A DNA stretch of 64,000 nucleotides from Clostridium sp. AM30-24 (GTDB taxonomy: Bacteria; Bacillota; Clostridia; Lachnospirales; Lachnospiraceae): NCBI RefSeq assembly GCF_003480435.1, contig NZ_QUJB01000006.1, positions 103,133 through 167,132 on the forward strand, read 5' to 3'. Position numbers and translations under genes: made by a program. Shown in pieces: positions 14,342 to 23,039 of the stretch; the first letter of the stretch is position 1, and every line of letters begins with the position of its first letter. Below the pieces are notes generated by a model, which searched no databases, had not been told where the DNA came from, and worked only from the letters and a program-made list of their open reading frames with translations.

Positions 14342-14923
14342 TCATCCCTCTTTCCTTATCAGTGCTTTTAACAGTTCATCGTCCATATTTGACATGAATG
14401 TGCGATATGAGATATCAGGTTTGTTACACATGAAGTGCTCAATTTTATCAGTGCCCTTTATGAGCTTTGTCGCCAGATTCCGCCAGTTGTCTTGAAACTT
14501 CACACGCCGCAAAGAGTCATATCCAATAACAACCCTTTCGCAAGTTCCGTTCACGTCTTTCCGTTTCGCAATAGCTGGATTGACAAGTTCAAAATCCACC
14601 CGCCGCACCGCATCTGGAACTTTTGTCACCCACATTTCTTTTGTCCCCATAGCATCCGGCACCTTATCAACAAGTTCTTTCGGCATAAGTACTGAATCGC
14701 TTTCTATGTAATACGCATGAATTATGATAGGCAAATGCAGTCTCTCCATGCAGTAAATCACTTCTCCGGCCTGTGGAATCGCCGAAAGTGCATTCCGGAT
14801 AGTCGGTGCTACGCATATTCTCGGAATTGTCTCGTCTTCATTCGGACATCGTTGTTCTGGAACCCTTGGTGTGAAATTTTCTACCTCGTCGAATGAAACA
14901 TGGATCAATTTAACATTTTTCAT
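14342..14923 (-). CDS. Hypothetical phage protein (193 aa)
   Basis: Begins MKNVKLIHVSFDEVENFTPR, continues with QRCPNEDETIPRICVAP, a pattern seen in Clostridial phage proteins sitting next to the nuclease-like gene. Later blocks (RVDFELVNPAI, DISYRTFMSNMDDELL) are unrecognised. No membrane segment. Possibly works with the gene at 13789, which it precedes by 7 bases. Confidence 0.6.
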   Translation of the reverse strand: MKNVKLIHVSFDEVENFTPRVPEQRCPNEDETIPRICVAPTIRNALSAIPQAGEVIYCMERLHLPIIIHAYYIESDSVLMPKELVDKVPDAMGTKEMWVTKVPDAVRRVDFELVNPAIAKRKDVNGTCERVVIGYDSLRRVKFQDNWRNLATKLIKGTDKIEHFMCNKPDISYRTFMSNMDDELLKALIRKEG

Positions 14924-14933
14924 ATGCCCAACA

Positions 14934-15101
14934 TCATCTCCATCTCATTGCATCGTAGATAAACGGCAGCCACAAAATCCACATAATATCATCGACTATT
15001 CTGGGCTGTACCTCACCATACCAAATAAGCTCTAACGCACTCCAAACAAGAGCGATTGTGATCCACACAATAAGTGCTTTTATCACCTGTGTTTTAATCA
15101 C
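14934..15101 (-). CDS. Small membrane protein (55 aa)
   Basis: The start is GTG at 15101, 8 bases after GGAGG and overlapping the stop of the upstream gene. Two hydrophobic spans (IKALIVWITIALVWSALEL and IMWILWLPFIY) are joined by a polar loop. A longer frame to 15194 lies inside the upstream gene without a ribosome binding site. Possibly an exclusion or holin-like peptide; unproven. Confidence 0.55.
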   Translation of the reverse strand: MIKTQVIKALIVWITIALVWSALELIWYGEVQPRIVDDIMWILWLPFIYDAMRWR

Positions 15102-15594
15102 TATGTTCACCTCCAGCACTCTGCATTTGATAGTGGATTCCATACTCTTTATAAACTTCATCGGCATATGCTCGGATATCCATTTTCTCATCAACTAAAA
15201 TTCCGTTTATCTCGCCAAGAACAGCATCTGAGAACTGAATCAGCTTCGATCTCTTATCACTTCCAGCATCTACCGGAGTCCAGTGAAATTTTTCGCAGAG
15301 GACCTTGACTGAGGATGCCAGGAGTAAACACATGATTTTCTCCATCCGCTCACATTCCGACTGCCCGCTCAGCAGCTCCTCTCGGGTTTCCCATTCTTTC
15401 TGAATATGCTCATCGATTTCTGCAGCGATTTCTTTTTTCAGCTCTTCTTTCTTATCTGCCACTGCCTGACGTTTAATCGCCTCGATCTGATCAAATGTGT
15501 ACTGATAAGTTACCGGCTTACCATGCATTTTCTCAAGCCTGCGTCGTTCTGCTCTGGTAAGAGTGATTACTTCTCCCTCTGCATTTCTAAGCAT
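15094..15594 (-). CDS. Hypothetical coiled-coil phage protein (166 aa)
   Basis: Begins MLRNAEGEVITLTRAERRRL. Residues about 35-75 (KRQAVADKKEELKKEIAAEI...) are a strong coiled coil. The C-terminal half is predicted helical. GGGAGG precedes the ATG. Similar proteins occur between the methyltransferase and the zinc-ribbon genes of Firmicute phages, role unknown. Confidence 0.65.
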   Translation of the reverse strand: MLRNAEGEVITLTRAERRRLEKMHGKPVTYQYTFDQIEAIKRQAVADKKEELKKEIAAEIDEHIQKEWETREELLSGQSECERMEKIMCLLLASSVKVLCEKFHWTPVDAGSDKRSKLIQFSDAVLGEINGILVDEKMDIRAYADEVYKEYGIHYQMQSAGGEHSD

Positions 15595-16006
15595 GTTTCC
15601 TCCCTTCCTTGTAAATCCGTTCTATTTCTTCTAATGTCACATCCACAAACAGATGTTTAACAAGTGCTGTCTCGTGGTATTTCTGCAGTGGTATCTTAAT
15701 GTCTTCCACGAGCTTATCCCACCATTCTTCATCCTCAACCGGATCGCAATGTGTTTTGAAAAAGTTCCAAGCATCAACAAAAATGTCCTGATACATCAGT
15801 GGCTGCAATGGAGTCATATCCTCTTTGATCCTCTGGATTTCTCCGGAGACCGCCAAAGTGAACACCCGTCCCATCACGCCAATCTGATGTTTTGCAGTCA
15901 TTGTTTCAATAGTCTTATCGTCAACCTTGTCCCAGTTTTTCAAGCAGCGCATTCCGTCCGTATATACTTGCCAATAGATTCTAAGTGTTTCTTCTTTCAT
16001 ATCCAT
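15587..16006 (-). CDS. Hypothetical phage protein (139 aa)
   Basis: Begins MDMKEETLRIYWQVYTDGMR. Helical, rich in Trp and acidic residues (DPVEDEEWWDKL). GAGGG lies upstream; the first or third codon may be the start. It overlaps both neighbours by a few bases. No motif recognised. Confidence 0.6.
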   Translation of the reverse strand: MDMKEETLRIYWQVYTDGMRCLKNWDKVDDKTIETMTAKHQIGVMGRVFTLAVSGEIQRIKEDMTPLQPLMYQDIFVDAWNFFKTHCDPVEDEEWWDKLVEDIKIPLQKYHETALVKHLFVDVTLEEIERIYKEGRKHA

Positions 16007-16142
16007 TCGCCCTCATGTTGCATAGGCATTCAAAGCATGTATCATTTCCGAATCTGCCATCGTAGTTTACACATGTTTTACACGATTTTCCTTCAGCAGC
16101 CATAAAGAGTCTTCTCAACCACTCATGTATTTCGAATGGCAC
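15981..16142 (-). CDS. Tiny zinc-binding protein (53 aa)
   Basis: The start is GTG at 16142 with AGGAGGAG upstream. CKTC (21-24) and CFECLC (36-41) make a compact zinc site. It overlaps the start of the next gene by 26 bases. Function unknown. Confidence 0.55.
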   Translation of the reverse strand: MPFEIHEWLRRLFMAAEGKSCKTCVNYDGRFGNDTCFECLCNMRANGYERRNT

Positions 16143-16155
16143 GATCTATCTCCTC

Positions 16156-17778
16156 CTAAGCAAATTTTAACTGTCCAGCATCTTCTTCCTTAATTGTCAT
16201 ATTCGGCATTCTTTGCATCTTGCACATTTCCGGCAGATTTGCCTTGACAAGCGCCGCAGGAAGTGGAGGACAAACGGCGTTTCCGCATCTTCTCACCTGC
16301 TCACTCCGCGGATATGTCTTACCCGTATAATCGTGATCGATTATGTAGTCACTTGGGAATCCCTGGCATCCATATAACTCTTTCGGTTCCAGCATGCGCA
16401 AACCGATATCAACGATCTGATATTCTGTACCATATATCGTCACAAGCCCGAAACGATCTTGTGCTGTTATGGTATCCAGTGGATCTTTAACGCTTTGTCC
16501 CGTCCCTGATCCGTAATACTTCGTCAAAAAAGCTCTGACTTCTCCGAAATGTCCATCTCCGGCAGTAATCGTGTGCAGTGGTTCTCGAATGTCTTGCCCG
16601 GTGCCGCTTTTATAAAATTTGCTGATGAAGGATGATACCACAAGCCCATACCGGTTAGATCCATCCACTGTCATGATTGGAGCTTCGATTCCCTGTCCGC
16701 GTACCTCATCTTTGGCAGTTTCGGAATGGTATTGAATTAGTATTGGGGCAAGGGTAGCCGTCACAAGTCGATTATGGTCCACTGTTGTGATAGTATCCAA
16801 TGGCTTATCTGCTTCACTACCTCCTCCTGAATAGTTTCCGCCATACGCTTTATCAATAATCGGAACAAGTTTAGGTTCTACAATCCCAAACCCATGCTTT
16901 CCTGTAATTGTCGGCATAGGCTGACGAATATCTCCCGGTTTCCGATCTCCACTATGATTACATTGGATCAAAAATGGTTCTGGATTGTCCAAAATAAATT
17001 TTTTAATTCCTCTGCCAATCCTGTCCATCGTTTTCTTTGCAAGCGGTCTAACGGCTCTGATTCCGTATTTCTCTTTGATTTCTTCCGCACTGTCGAAGAT
17101 ACTTGGGCACGGAAGTGAAAAGTCCAACTGTGTATATGCTCCAACATACGGCTTCAACAGCCCCTGTTTCACTGCTTCACTGTCTGCCGGTCCGTGTGTA
17201 GGTTCTGGCCATACAATCTGCTTACCATCACATCTCGCGATCATGAAGAAACGCTTTCTCATTGTCGGTGCCCCATAATCTGCTGCCACAAGCTCACGGA
17301 ACTGTACTTCGTACCCGAGATCAGTGAGCTGCTGCACAAACTTCCGGAATGTCACACTTTGTTTTGCTTTAATCGGATGATGTCCCCGGTTAAGCGGTCC
17401 CCATGTCTTAAATTCTTCGACGTTTTCCAGCATGATCACCCGCGGTCTCACCAATCCAGCCCAACGGCAGGCAACCCATGCAAGTCCACGGATGTTCTTG
17501 TCTTTCGGCTTTCCACCTTTGGCCTTGGAGAAGTGCTTACAGTCCGGCGAGAACCATGCCAGCCCTACAGAGTGTCCTTTACATGCCGCTACCGGATCTA
17601 CCTGCCACACATCTTCGCAATAATGCTCTGCATACGGATGATTTGCTTTGTGCATACGGATTGCTTCCGGATCATGGTTGATAGCGATATCCGGTGAAAC
17701 ACCTGTTGCAATTTCAATTCCAGTTGACGCTCCGCCGCCACCCGCAAAGGAATCGACAATAAGCTCTCCGTTTATCAT
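16156..17778 (-). CDS. DNA cytosine-5 methyltransferase (540 aa)
   Basis: Transfers a methyl group from SAM to C5 of cytosine in DNA. Motif I is FAGGGGASTG (11-20), motif IV SPDC with catalytic Cys80, motif VI ENV (118-120), motif VIII around Arg161. Motifs IX-X are at the C-terminus (MLEPKELYGCQGFP; RRCGNAVCPPLP). The target-recognition region, about residues 280-465, consists of roughly four and a half tandem units of 33-41 residues built on 'PLxTITxxD.xGLV...KYY.SGTGQ'. The ATG overlaps the previous stop (ATGA) with GGAGG upstream. No cognate restriction enzyme is obvious, so an orphan anti-restriction methylase is likely. Confidence 0.92.
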   Translation of the reverse strand: MINGELIVDSFAGGGGASTGIEIATGVSPDIAINHDPEAIRMHKANHPYAEHYCEDVWQVDPVAACKGHSVGLAWFSPDCKHFSKAKGGKPKDKNIRGLAWVACRWAGLVRPRVIMLENVEEFKTWGPLNRGHHPIKAKQSVTFRKFVQQLTDLGYEVQFRELVAADYGAPTMRKRFFMIARCDGKQIVWPEPTHGPADSEAVKQGLLKPYVGAYTQLDFSLPCPSIFDSAEEIKEKYGIRAVRPLAKKTMDRIGRGIKKFILDNPEPFLIQCNHSGDRKPGDIRQPMPTITGKHGFGIVEPKLVPIIDKAYGGNYSGGGSEADKPLDTITTVDHNRLVTATLAPILIQYHSETAKDEVRGQGIEAPIMTVDGSNRYGLVVSSFISKFYKSGTGQDIREPLHTITAGDGHFGEVRAFLTKYYGSGTGQSVKDPLDTITAQDRFGLVTIYGTEYQIVDIGLRMLEPKELYGCQGFPSDYIIDHDYTGKTYPRSEQVRRCGNAVCPPLPAALVKANLPEMCKMQRMPNMTIKEEDAGQLKFA

Positions 17779-18047
17779 GGCATCACCTCCGGAAAATCTG
17801 AGATATCCATCTGCCCCTTTATGTTTTCTGCATCACGTTCGCACTCTTCACACACTGCAGTTTCTTCATCATCCATTTTTCGCTCATTCTCAATATCAAT
17901 CACAATGGCAGGAATCTTCGCATCAGTTAAAATAAGCACAGCCTTTGGCTCGTACACTTTTCGCCTTTTCGTATTGGCAACTATAATGCTGACAGAGGCA
18001 TCCTCCGGGTACTTTTTTAAATATTCCTGTACTTCTAAATTTGTCAT
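17775..18047 (-). CDS. Hypothetical phage protein (90 aa)
   Basis: Begins MTNLEVQEYLKKYPEDASVS and has the helix-then-strand layout of small phage proteins of this type (DASVSIIVANTKRR, IPAIVIDIE). An acidic tail carries CEEC. The ribosome binding site is weak and just follows a hairpin region (18048-18108). Coupled to the methyltransferase by a four-base overlap. Confidence 0.6.
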   Translation of the reverse strand: MTNLEVQEYLKKYPEDASVSIIVANTKRRKVYEPKAVLILTDAKIPAIVIDIENERKMDDEETAVCEECERDAENIKGQMDISDFPEVMP

Positions 18048-18059
18048 TATTTCAAGGAG

Positions 18060-18100
18060 CCCGACATGTCGTTACCCCGGCCGGAGGCTCGGCTCCTTTC
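18060..18100 (-). promoter_or_regulatory. Inverted repeat between primase-helicase and methylase genes
   Basis: On the minus strand GGAGCC and GGCTCC close a loop of about 25-30 bases that includes a GC-rich core. It lies directly before a gene with a poor ribosome binding site, so it could attenuate or gate translation. There is no T-run, so a full terminator is unlikely. Confidence 0.35.
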
Positions 18101-18108
18101 ATCACTTT

Positions 18109-20136
18109 TTAGAACGGGATCTCCGACTGATCAGCATCAGAAAATCCCTTGTTGTCGCGATTCCACCCGTAGATTTTATTTTCTGCCGGGAAATTTTTTA
18201 GTCGTTTTGTTTCCGGCTCATAATAGAGCTGTATGAACTCGTCCTGTGTACCGCCGTCGCGATCCTTGGCAATTTCTATGACGTTTGTAGCGTTATAGAT
18301 GGGATTCTCTTCCTTCCAGCCAAAAGTAAGCTTAGAAAGCCGTTTAAAGTCACTGTTCACGCGGTGAATAATAAACGCATTATCCACAGCGTTCGCCAGA
18401 TCCGCAGTTCCCGAAATATCATCAAGCCTCAGAAATCCCAAAGACTTTCGCGGATGCGCTACAAACAGGATGTGTACGTTATATTTCTTCGCAAGCCTTT
18501 GGAGCTCCATCACAAACGCTGTCTGAGCGTCATACTTGGACTCTGCGAGGTTTGTAATGTTGAATGCCATTAAATTATCCAGAATGAGCAGATCAAGCTT
18601 CTCTGCCTCGATTAAGCGTTCAAATTGTTCTCCGATTGCCTTGAAGTCATTTCCATACTCGTTGTTGTAAAGCCAGAAGTTCTTTCCGAGCCATTCTGCG
18701 ATGCGCTCTTGATACTGCCGTCGGACATTGTAGTAGCCCTCAAACTGAGTCGGCTCTGTGTATCCGCGACCGGCAGCCTGCAAATTCATCCATCGCATGA
18801 AATTTTTTGGTGCAAGCTCCCCGGAAAAAACAGCAATTCGGTTTCCGGCATCAATCCCATCGAGAATTATCTCTGATATCACAGAACTTTTCCCTGCAGC
18901 TCTCAGCCCGGACATGACTGAAACATATGATTTTTTCAGTCCACGCAGTTTCATGTCGATGCCGGTGATGCCAGTCTTTACGAATCGTTCATCTGGCGTT
19001 GGAAGATCCAGAATGTTCCGCGCCGTGTAGAATACCGGCTTCCCTTCTTCCGGCTGTATTGCCTTTGAAACAGGCTGTATTTTAACTGGCTGTCTGGAAT
19101 AGATCCGCTGTTCGTAATCCTGCTGCCGTTTCTCATAGGCATCCGGCTCAAAGAGAAGCCGCACATCATGCCATGTCTTATCCGAGCATGAATTGTGAAA
19201 ACAATGAAATCCGATAGCACCGGACCGGCTCTGGAAGATACATGCGTCCTTGCCAGTATGCGTTCCATTGAACGGGCACTGATCCAGAACGTATTTGGTT
19301 CCGTCGCTGTATCCGGATTTGCGATATCCAAGCCCGAATTTAATCAGCCATTCCTCAAGATCGAACTCTTGCGGGTTGTACCGGTTGTATTTTTGCGGCT
19401 TCTCAGGCGCTGGAAGGAGCTGTGCGAGCTTTTCTAAGTAAACCTTGTCAGTTGGCTGGCTACTGCCTTCGGAAAGCATACAGCTCATTCTGTGAGGTCG
19501 TTCCGGCGTGTTGCTCCCCTTCCGCGCCATAGTGCCGTAAAGCTTACAGATTCGTGCCGGATTGTAATTCGTCGTATCAATTGCCACATCGTCAGTGCTG
19601 AAAAACATATCAAGCACTTTTAAGCACTTCTTAAGCAGCTCCTCATTCTCTTTGTTGTTCTTGAGCCGGATCCGGTACAGAAGATGGATTCCGTTACCGC
19701 TCATCGCCGTTACCGGTTCATTGAACCCAAGATTCTTCATGAATGCATAGACACGGTTACCGGTCTCTTTCGCCTGTTGCACCTGTTCATCCGAGCTTGA
19801 AACTCCGGCAGATCTCCGTGGATCTGCATCCACGAACAGAAATTCATAGCCATCGATATCTGTATCACTGGTGGTAGGCTTGGCATTGGTGATGAAACGG
19901 TCTCTCTGCCCTCTGGAGTAGCAACTGTCATTGATGTGGTTCAATGTTATGTAGATGTTTCCAGAAGCCGGATCCAAGGCTCTCAGAGCTTCAAAAGCGG
20001 TATCTGCGCTACGGAAGTAGCCGCTGTGAATCCTTCGGTCTGATTCATGACATCTGATCTCGAACAGTTCATTGTCCGGCTTCATGATGTTTATCGCCTT
20101 GCGAATCTCGTCAGGCTCAAATACCTTTACTGCCAC
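18109..20136 (-). CDS. Primase-helicase fusion (AEP-like primase plus DnaB/RecA-type ATPase, 675 aa)
   Basis: Phage replication protein. The N-terminal ~240 residues look like an archaeo-eukaryotic-type primase: FLFVDADP (Asp103, Asp105) is the hhDhD metal motif and MSGNGIHLLY (about 145-154) the GxGxH motif. A zinc cluster follows (Cys287, Cys299, His311/Cys312, Cys317). The C-terminal half is a RecA-fold helicase: Walker A SGLRAAGKSS (Lys416) and Walker B LLILDN. The start is GTG at 20136 with GGAGG 9 bases upstream, overlapping the previous gene. It should prime and unwind the phage origin with the organizer encoded next to it. Confidence 0.85.
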   Translation of the reverse strand: MAVKVFEPDEIRKAINIMKPDNELFEIRCHESDRRIHSGYFRSADTAFEALRALDPASGNIYITLNHINDSCYSRGQRDRFITNAKPTTSDTDIDGYEFLFVDADPRRSAGVSSSDEQVQQAKETGNRVYAFMKNLGFNEPVTAMSGNGIHLLYRIRLKNNKENEELLKKCLKVLDMFFSTDDVAIDTTNYNPARICKLYGTMARKGSNTPERPHRMSCMLSEGSSQPTDKVYLEKLAQLLPAPEKPQKYNRYNPQEFDLEEWLIKFGLGYRKSGYSDGTKYVLDQCPFNGTHTGKDACIFQSRSGAIGFHCFHNSCSDKTWHDVRLLFEPDAYEKRQQDYEQRIYSRQPVKIQPVSKAIQPEEGKPVFYTARNILDLPTPDERFVKTGITGIDMKLRGLKKSYVSVMSGLRAAGKSSVISEIILDGIDAGNRIAVFSGELAPKNFMRWMNLQAAGRGYTEPTQFEGYYNVRRQYQERIAEWLGKNFWLYNNEYGNDFKAIGEQFERLIEAEKLDLLILDNLMAFNITNLAESKYDAQTAFVMELQRLAKKYNVHILFVAHPRKSLGFLRLDDISGTADLANAVDNAFIIHRVNSDFKRLSKLTFGWKEENPIYNATNVIEIAKDRDGGTQDEFIQLYYEPETKRLKNFPAENKIYGWNRDNKGFSDADQSEIPF

Positions 20137-20939
20137 TGTCCGTTACCTCCGCCATTATCCGGCAGCTCATTAGTCCTGTCATTGTATCTACCTTCAAAGA
20201 TTTTGGGGAAATTATTCGGACGTGCAAACCATTCCAGGTCGACCATCCAGTTCCTGTTATTTCCTCCCTGTAGCCATGTGCTCCGCCGTACATTATCCAC
20301 AGCTTTAAGAACATTATCGATCCCATACTTATTGATTCTGGCTACAAGCATCTTATAACGTTTTGATGATGACGATACCTTATAGACGGGGTTCACACCG
20401 ATTTCGTTCCATGCATCAATGACTCGTTGGACATCCGTCCGACATAGAGTATCTTTAGATACTCTATTATCTTTCTCTATATCTATCTCTTTCTCTATGT
20501 CACCAAAACGTAACTGCCCCGTCACATCTCCGTCACATTGTGACGTTTTTTTCTCTCTCATCCGTCTCATACGGACAGCACTTTCAGACTCAGAACCTGT
20601 CATTTTTTCAGCATTTGCAAGGTAAAACTCGTCATCATCAACGACTTCAAGCAATCCTTTCTGCTGTAAGAATGTCAGTGTCATACGGACATTGTCCGGG
20701 TCCTCTTCAAGGTCTAATGCAAGCTCATCCGCAAAGTTGTCTTCGATCCCTTCGAAGTACAATTTATTGTCCTGTTGGATGGCTTTTATCAGCATTTTGA
20801 GATAAATAATTGTGAATGTATCTCCGCCAGCAATTCTTCTCAGCTTCTTAATGGCCTTATCACGGAAGAAGTCATCTCCGAGCTTCAGCCAGAAATACCT
20901 TTTTCCCGTACGATCTCCCCCTTCCTGTATTGTTGGCAC
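20127..20939 (-). CDS. Phage replisome organizer (270 aa)
   Basis: KRYFWLKLGDDFFRDKAIKK and the following 90 residues (IAGGDTFTIIYLKML, DNVRMTLTFLQQKGLLE) match the N-terminal replisome-organizer domain (Phage_rep_org_N), a winged helix that binds the phage origin. The linker is acidic; the C-terminal part (DVQRVIDAWNEIG...) resembles DnaD/DnaB-like loader segments. The exact start is uncertain: GTG at 20939 is the only initiator before the conserved block. Phage origins often lie inside such genes, but I saw no convincing iterons. Confidence 0.85.
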   Translation of the reverse strand: MPTIQEGGDRTGKRYFWLKLGDDFFRDKAIKKLRRIAGGDTFTIIYLKMLIKAIQQDNKLYFEGIEDNFADELALDLEEDPDNVRMTLTFLQQKGLLEVVDDDEFYLANAEKMTGSESESAVRMRRMREKKTSQCDGDVTGQLRFGDIEKEIDIEKDNRVSKDTLCRTDVQRVIDAWNEIGVNPVYKVSSSSKRYKMLVARINKYGIDNVLKAVDNVRRSTWLQGGNNRNWMVDLEWFARPNNFPKIFEGRYNDRTNELPDNGGGNGQWQ

Positions 20940-21238
20940 ACATATGGCTTGTCCTTAAAATCTGTTCTCATGATCCGCTTTTTAAACAGGCACACAGGCT
21001 TTTGTTTCTGTGTTGTCGGCGAGTATACCCAAATCAAATTCGAACAATGCGCACAGTCTGCCTTATCGCGCCGGTACCCCAATGTCACATGAATATATCT
21101 GTAAAGCGAAATATACTCATACATCCCGGTCCCGTGGTCGATGGACTCGTAGATTTCCTTAATCTGCTTGCCTTCATTCAGCTGCCGGATAATTTCATCC
21201 TTGAGTTCGCTGAACATGCTAATTCTCTTTCTTCCCAT
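20885..21238 (-). CDS. Hypothetical zinc-binding phage protein (117 aa)
   Basis: Begins MGRKRISMFSELKDEIIRQL. The first half resembles a helix-turn-helix (EIIRQLNEGKQIKEIYESI). CAHC and two later cysteines suggest a zinc site. It overlaps the next gene by 55 bases, which supports a late start for that gene or genuine overlap. DNA binding is plausible. Confidence 0.6.
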   Translation of the reverse strand: MGRKRISMFSELKDEIIRQLNEGKQIKEIYESIDHGTGMYEYISLYRYIHVTLGYRRDKADCAHCSNLIWVYSPTTQKQKPVCLFKKRIMRTDFKDKPYVCQQYRKGEIVREKGISG

Positions 21239-21821
21239 CTTCCATCGCCCCTAAAAGATCCAGGATCTTCCTCCCGGTTTCTTCCGGCCGGCAGAAAATG
21301 AACTGCACGCCGTATTCTTCCTGCATCGTCCGCATCGCTTTGGCAAGTGATGTTCCTTTGGTTGCCTTCGGACTCACAAATACCTGTTTTCGGCTTCCAT
21401 CTGCCTCTCTGATCCATTTTTTCATCTTCGCACGGGGATTTTCCCATTCATCGAGATCATCGAGATTAGAAACGCCGTCAGAGTTCTCTACCAGAATGTA
21501 AAGCTTGATCTGATTTCTCTGTGCGAGGATCACCTCATCACGGAATCGATCATGCTGCGATCCGCAAATATTTCCGATTGCCTCCTGGATGTCCCTCTTC
21601 GTGTCCACTGATACTTTGTAGGACCCAAGCAAATCCAGCTTCTTGACATCGATGCCGCGGTTCTTCTTCCGGGACAGCACATCTTCAACGTTCTCATCAA
21701 CAAGCACATAATCGCCGACCGGCAATGGAACTACATTGAGTTCCGCGCCAAGTCTTTCCATACATGCATGTTTGAGGTCATGCTTTTTCTTCTGCTGCCC
21801 TGTATCAACTAAGATCTTCAT
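21219..21821 (-). CDS. ERCC4-domain nuclease (200 aa)
   Basis: ILVDTGQQKKKH near the start and VGDYVL at about residues 35-40 match the ERCC4/XPF nuclease entry. SVDTKRDIQEAIGNI then HDRFRDEVILAQ and KLYILVEN complete the core, in which VDTKR stands for the usual VERK. Such phage nucleases cut branched DNA in recombination or resolve replication forks. The C-terminal region (EEYGVQFIFCRPEET) also fits. It sits directly after ssb. Confidence 0.8.
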   Translation of the reverse strand: MKILVDTGQQKKKHDLKHACMERLGAELNVVPLPVGDYVLVDENVEDVLSRKKNRGIDVKKLDLLGSYKVSVDTKRDIQEAIGNICGSQHDRFRDEVILAQRNQIKLYILVENSDGVSNLDDLDEWENPRAKMKKWIREADGSRKQVFVSPKATKGTSLAKAMRTMQEEYGVQFIFCRPEETGRKILDLLGAMEDGKKEN

Positions 21822-21835
21822 GTCTGATCACCGCC

Positions 21836-22282
21836 TTAATTGAACGGGAGTCCTGCGTCTCCACCCCCATCTGGAATATTCATAAATCCGTCACCAGACA
21901 CTGATCCTGCAACCTGCTGGTTGTTGCCCGTACCGCCATTTCCAGCGCTCTGATTCTTGCTGTCTGCAAATTCCTGATCCTCTACAATCACATCCGTCGT
22001 GTAGACCTTATTGCCGTCTTTGTTGACATAGGAGCCTGTCTGGATTCTTCCAGAAATCAGTACACGCATGCCCTGATGAAAATATTTTTCGGCGAACTCA
22101 CCTGCTTTTCTGAAAGCAATGCAGGTAATGAAATCGGTTTCCTTCTGTTCACCGTCTTTTTTCTTAGTGCCTCTTCTGTCGACCGCAAGTGTATATCTCG
22201 CAATAGCTGTCGGTTCCTCTCCCTGTGAATAACGTACTTCCGGATCGCGCACTAAGCGGCCCATTAAAATAACTTTGTTCAA
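21836..22282 (-). CDS. ssb: Single-stranded DNA-binding protein (148 aa)
   Basis: Begins MNKVILMGRLVRDPEVRYSQ, the classical OB-fold SSB entry, with DFITCIAFRKAGEFAEKY and the flexible Gly/Asn/Gln-rich linker. The C-terminal tip is DAGLPFN, a variant of the acidic DDDIPF tip that recruits partner proteins. The start is TTG with GGAGG 8 bases upstream. It protects single-stranded DNA during phage replication and RecT annealing. Confidence 0.93.
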   Translation of the reverse strand: MNKVILMGRLVRDPEVRYSQGEEPTAIARYTLAVDRRGTKKKDGEQKETDFITCIAFRKAGEFAEKYFHQGMRVLISGRIQTGSYVNKDGNKVYTTDVIVEDQEFADSKNQSAGNGGTGNNQQVAGSVSGDGFMNIPDGGGDAGLPFN

Positions 22283-22306
22283 CTTCCTATCCTCCTGTTT
22301 TTGTTT

Positions 22307-23038
22307 CTAAAATGGATCTTTGCACAATTCGATTGACAGCCCAGACGCCGCACAATCGACATTTACTCCGAATCCTGTAATCTTCTCCATTGACTCAACA
22401 AAACGTTCCCGTGAGCTTGAAGAATGTCCTAAATGACACATTATGACATTCCTTAGTTCTGGCGTTTTATTCGCCGAAATAATGTCCATGCATGTATCAA
22501 GTGATGCATGTCCTCTCATCACATGTTCATAGTTTGGAATCTCCGAATTAAGACTATTTTTGTCATAATTGGCTTCCACCAAAAAATGGTTGATTCCCAT
22601 ATTTTTGAAGTTATAACGAATGTATGAAAAATCAGTTGCAAAGAGCATTTTTCCCATTGATGGATGAGTAATTAAATATGCATAACATGGTGTATCTTCA
22701 TGTGGCACATAAAACGGAATTACTTTAAATCTACCAATTTTTTTAGCTTTCTTTTCCGTCAAAGAATACAATCTTTCATGCCAATCTTTTTCGATATTTG
22801 CCGCCGTTTCCGCATTCGTATACACAGGGATTCCTGTCTTTAAAAACTCTTTTACATGCCCGGCATGATCCTTATGAATATGGCTGATTAAGCATCCGAC
22901 AACATTCGAGATTTTCCATCCGATTGCCTCTTTTACGGCAAGTAATGGCATTCCACATTCCAACAGCAAAATCTCATCTTTTTCAACCAGCGCATAAGCA
23001 TTTCCCTTGCTACCGGATCCGATACACTTAAGCTCCAT
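22307..23038 (-). CDS. MBL-fold metallohydrolase, phage type (243 aa)
   Basis: MELKCIGSGSKGNAYAL and SHIHKDHAGH give the metallo-beta-lactamase entry and the HxHxDH metal motif. LFATDFSY and IMCHLGHSS supply further metal ligands. It resembles the WalJ/YycJ subgroup, some of which are 5'-3' exonucleases. In this cluster it lies between recT and ssb, where an exonuclease would be expected, so a DNA nuclease role is likely (inference). I chose the ATG at 23038 because related proteins begin at this point. Confidence 0.78.
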   Translation of the reverse strand: MELKCIGSGSKGNAYALVEKDEILLLECGMPLLAVKEAIGWKISNVVGCLISHIHKDHAGHVKEFLKTGIPVYTNAETAANIEKDWHERLYSLTEKKAKKIGRFKVIPFYVPHEDTPCYAYLITHPSMGKMLFATDFSYIRYNFKNMGINHFLVEANYDKNSLNSEIPNYEHVMRGHASLDTCMDIISANKTPELRNVIMCHLGHSSSSRERFVESMEKITGFGVNVDCAASGLSIELCKDPF

Positions 23039-23039
23039 A

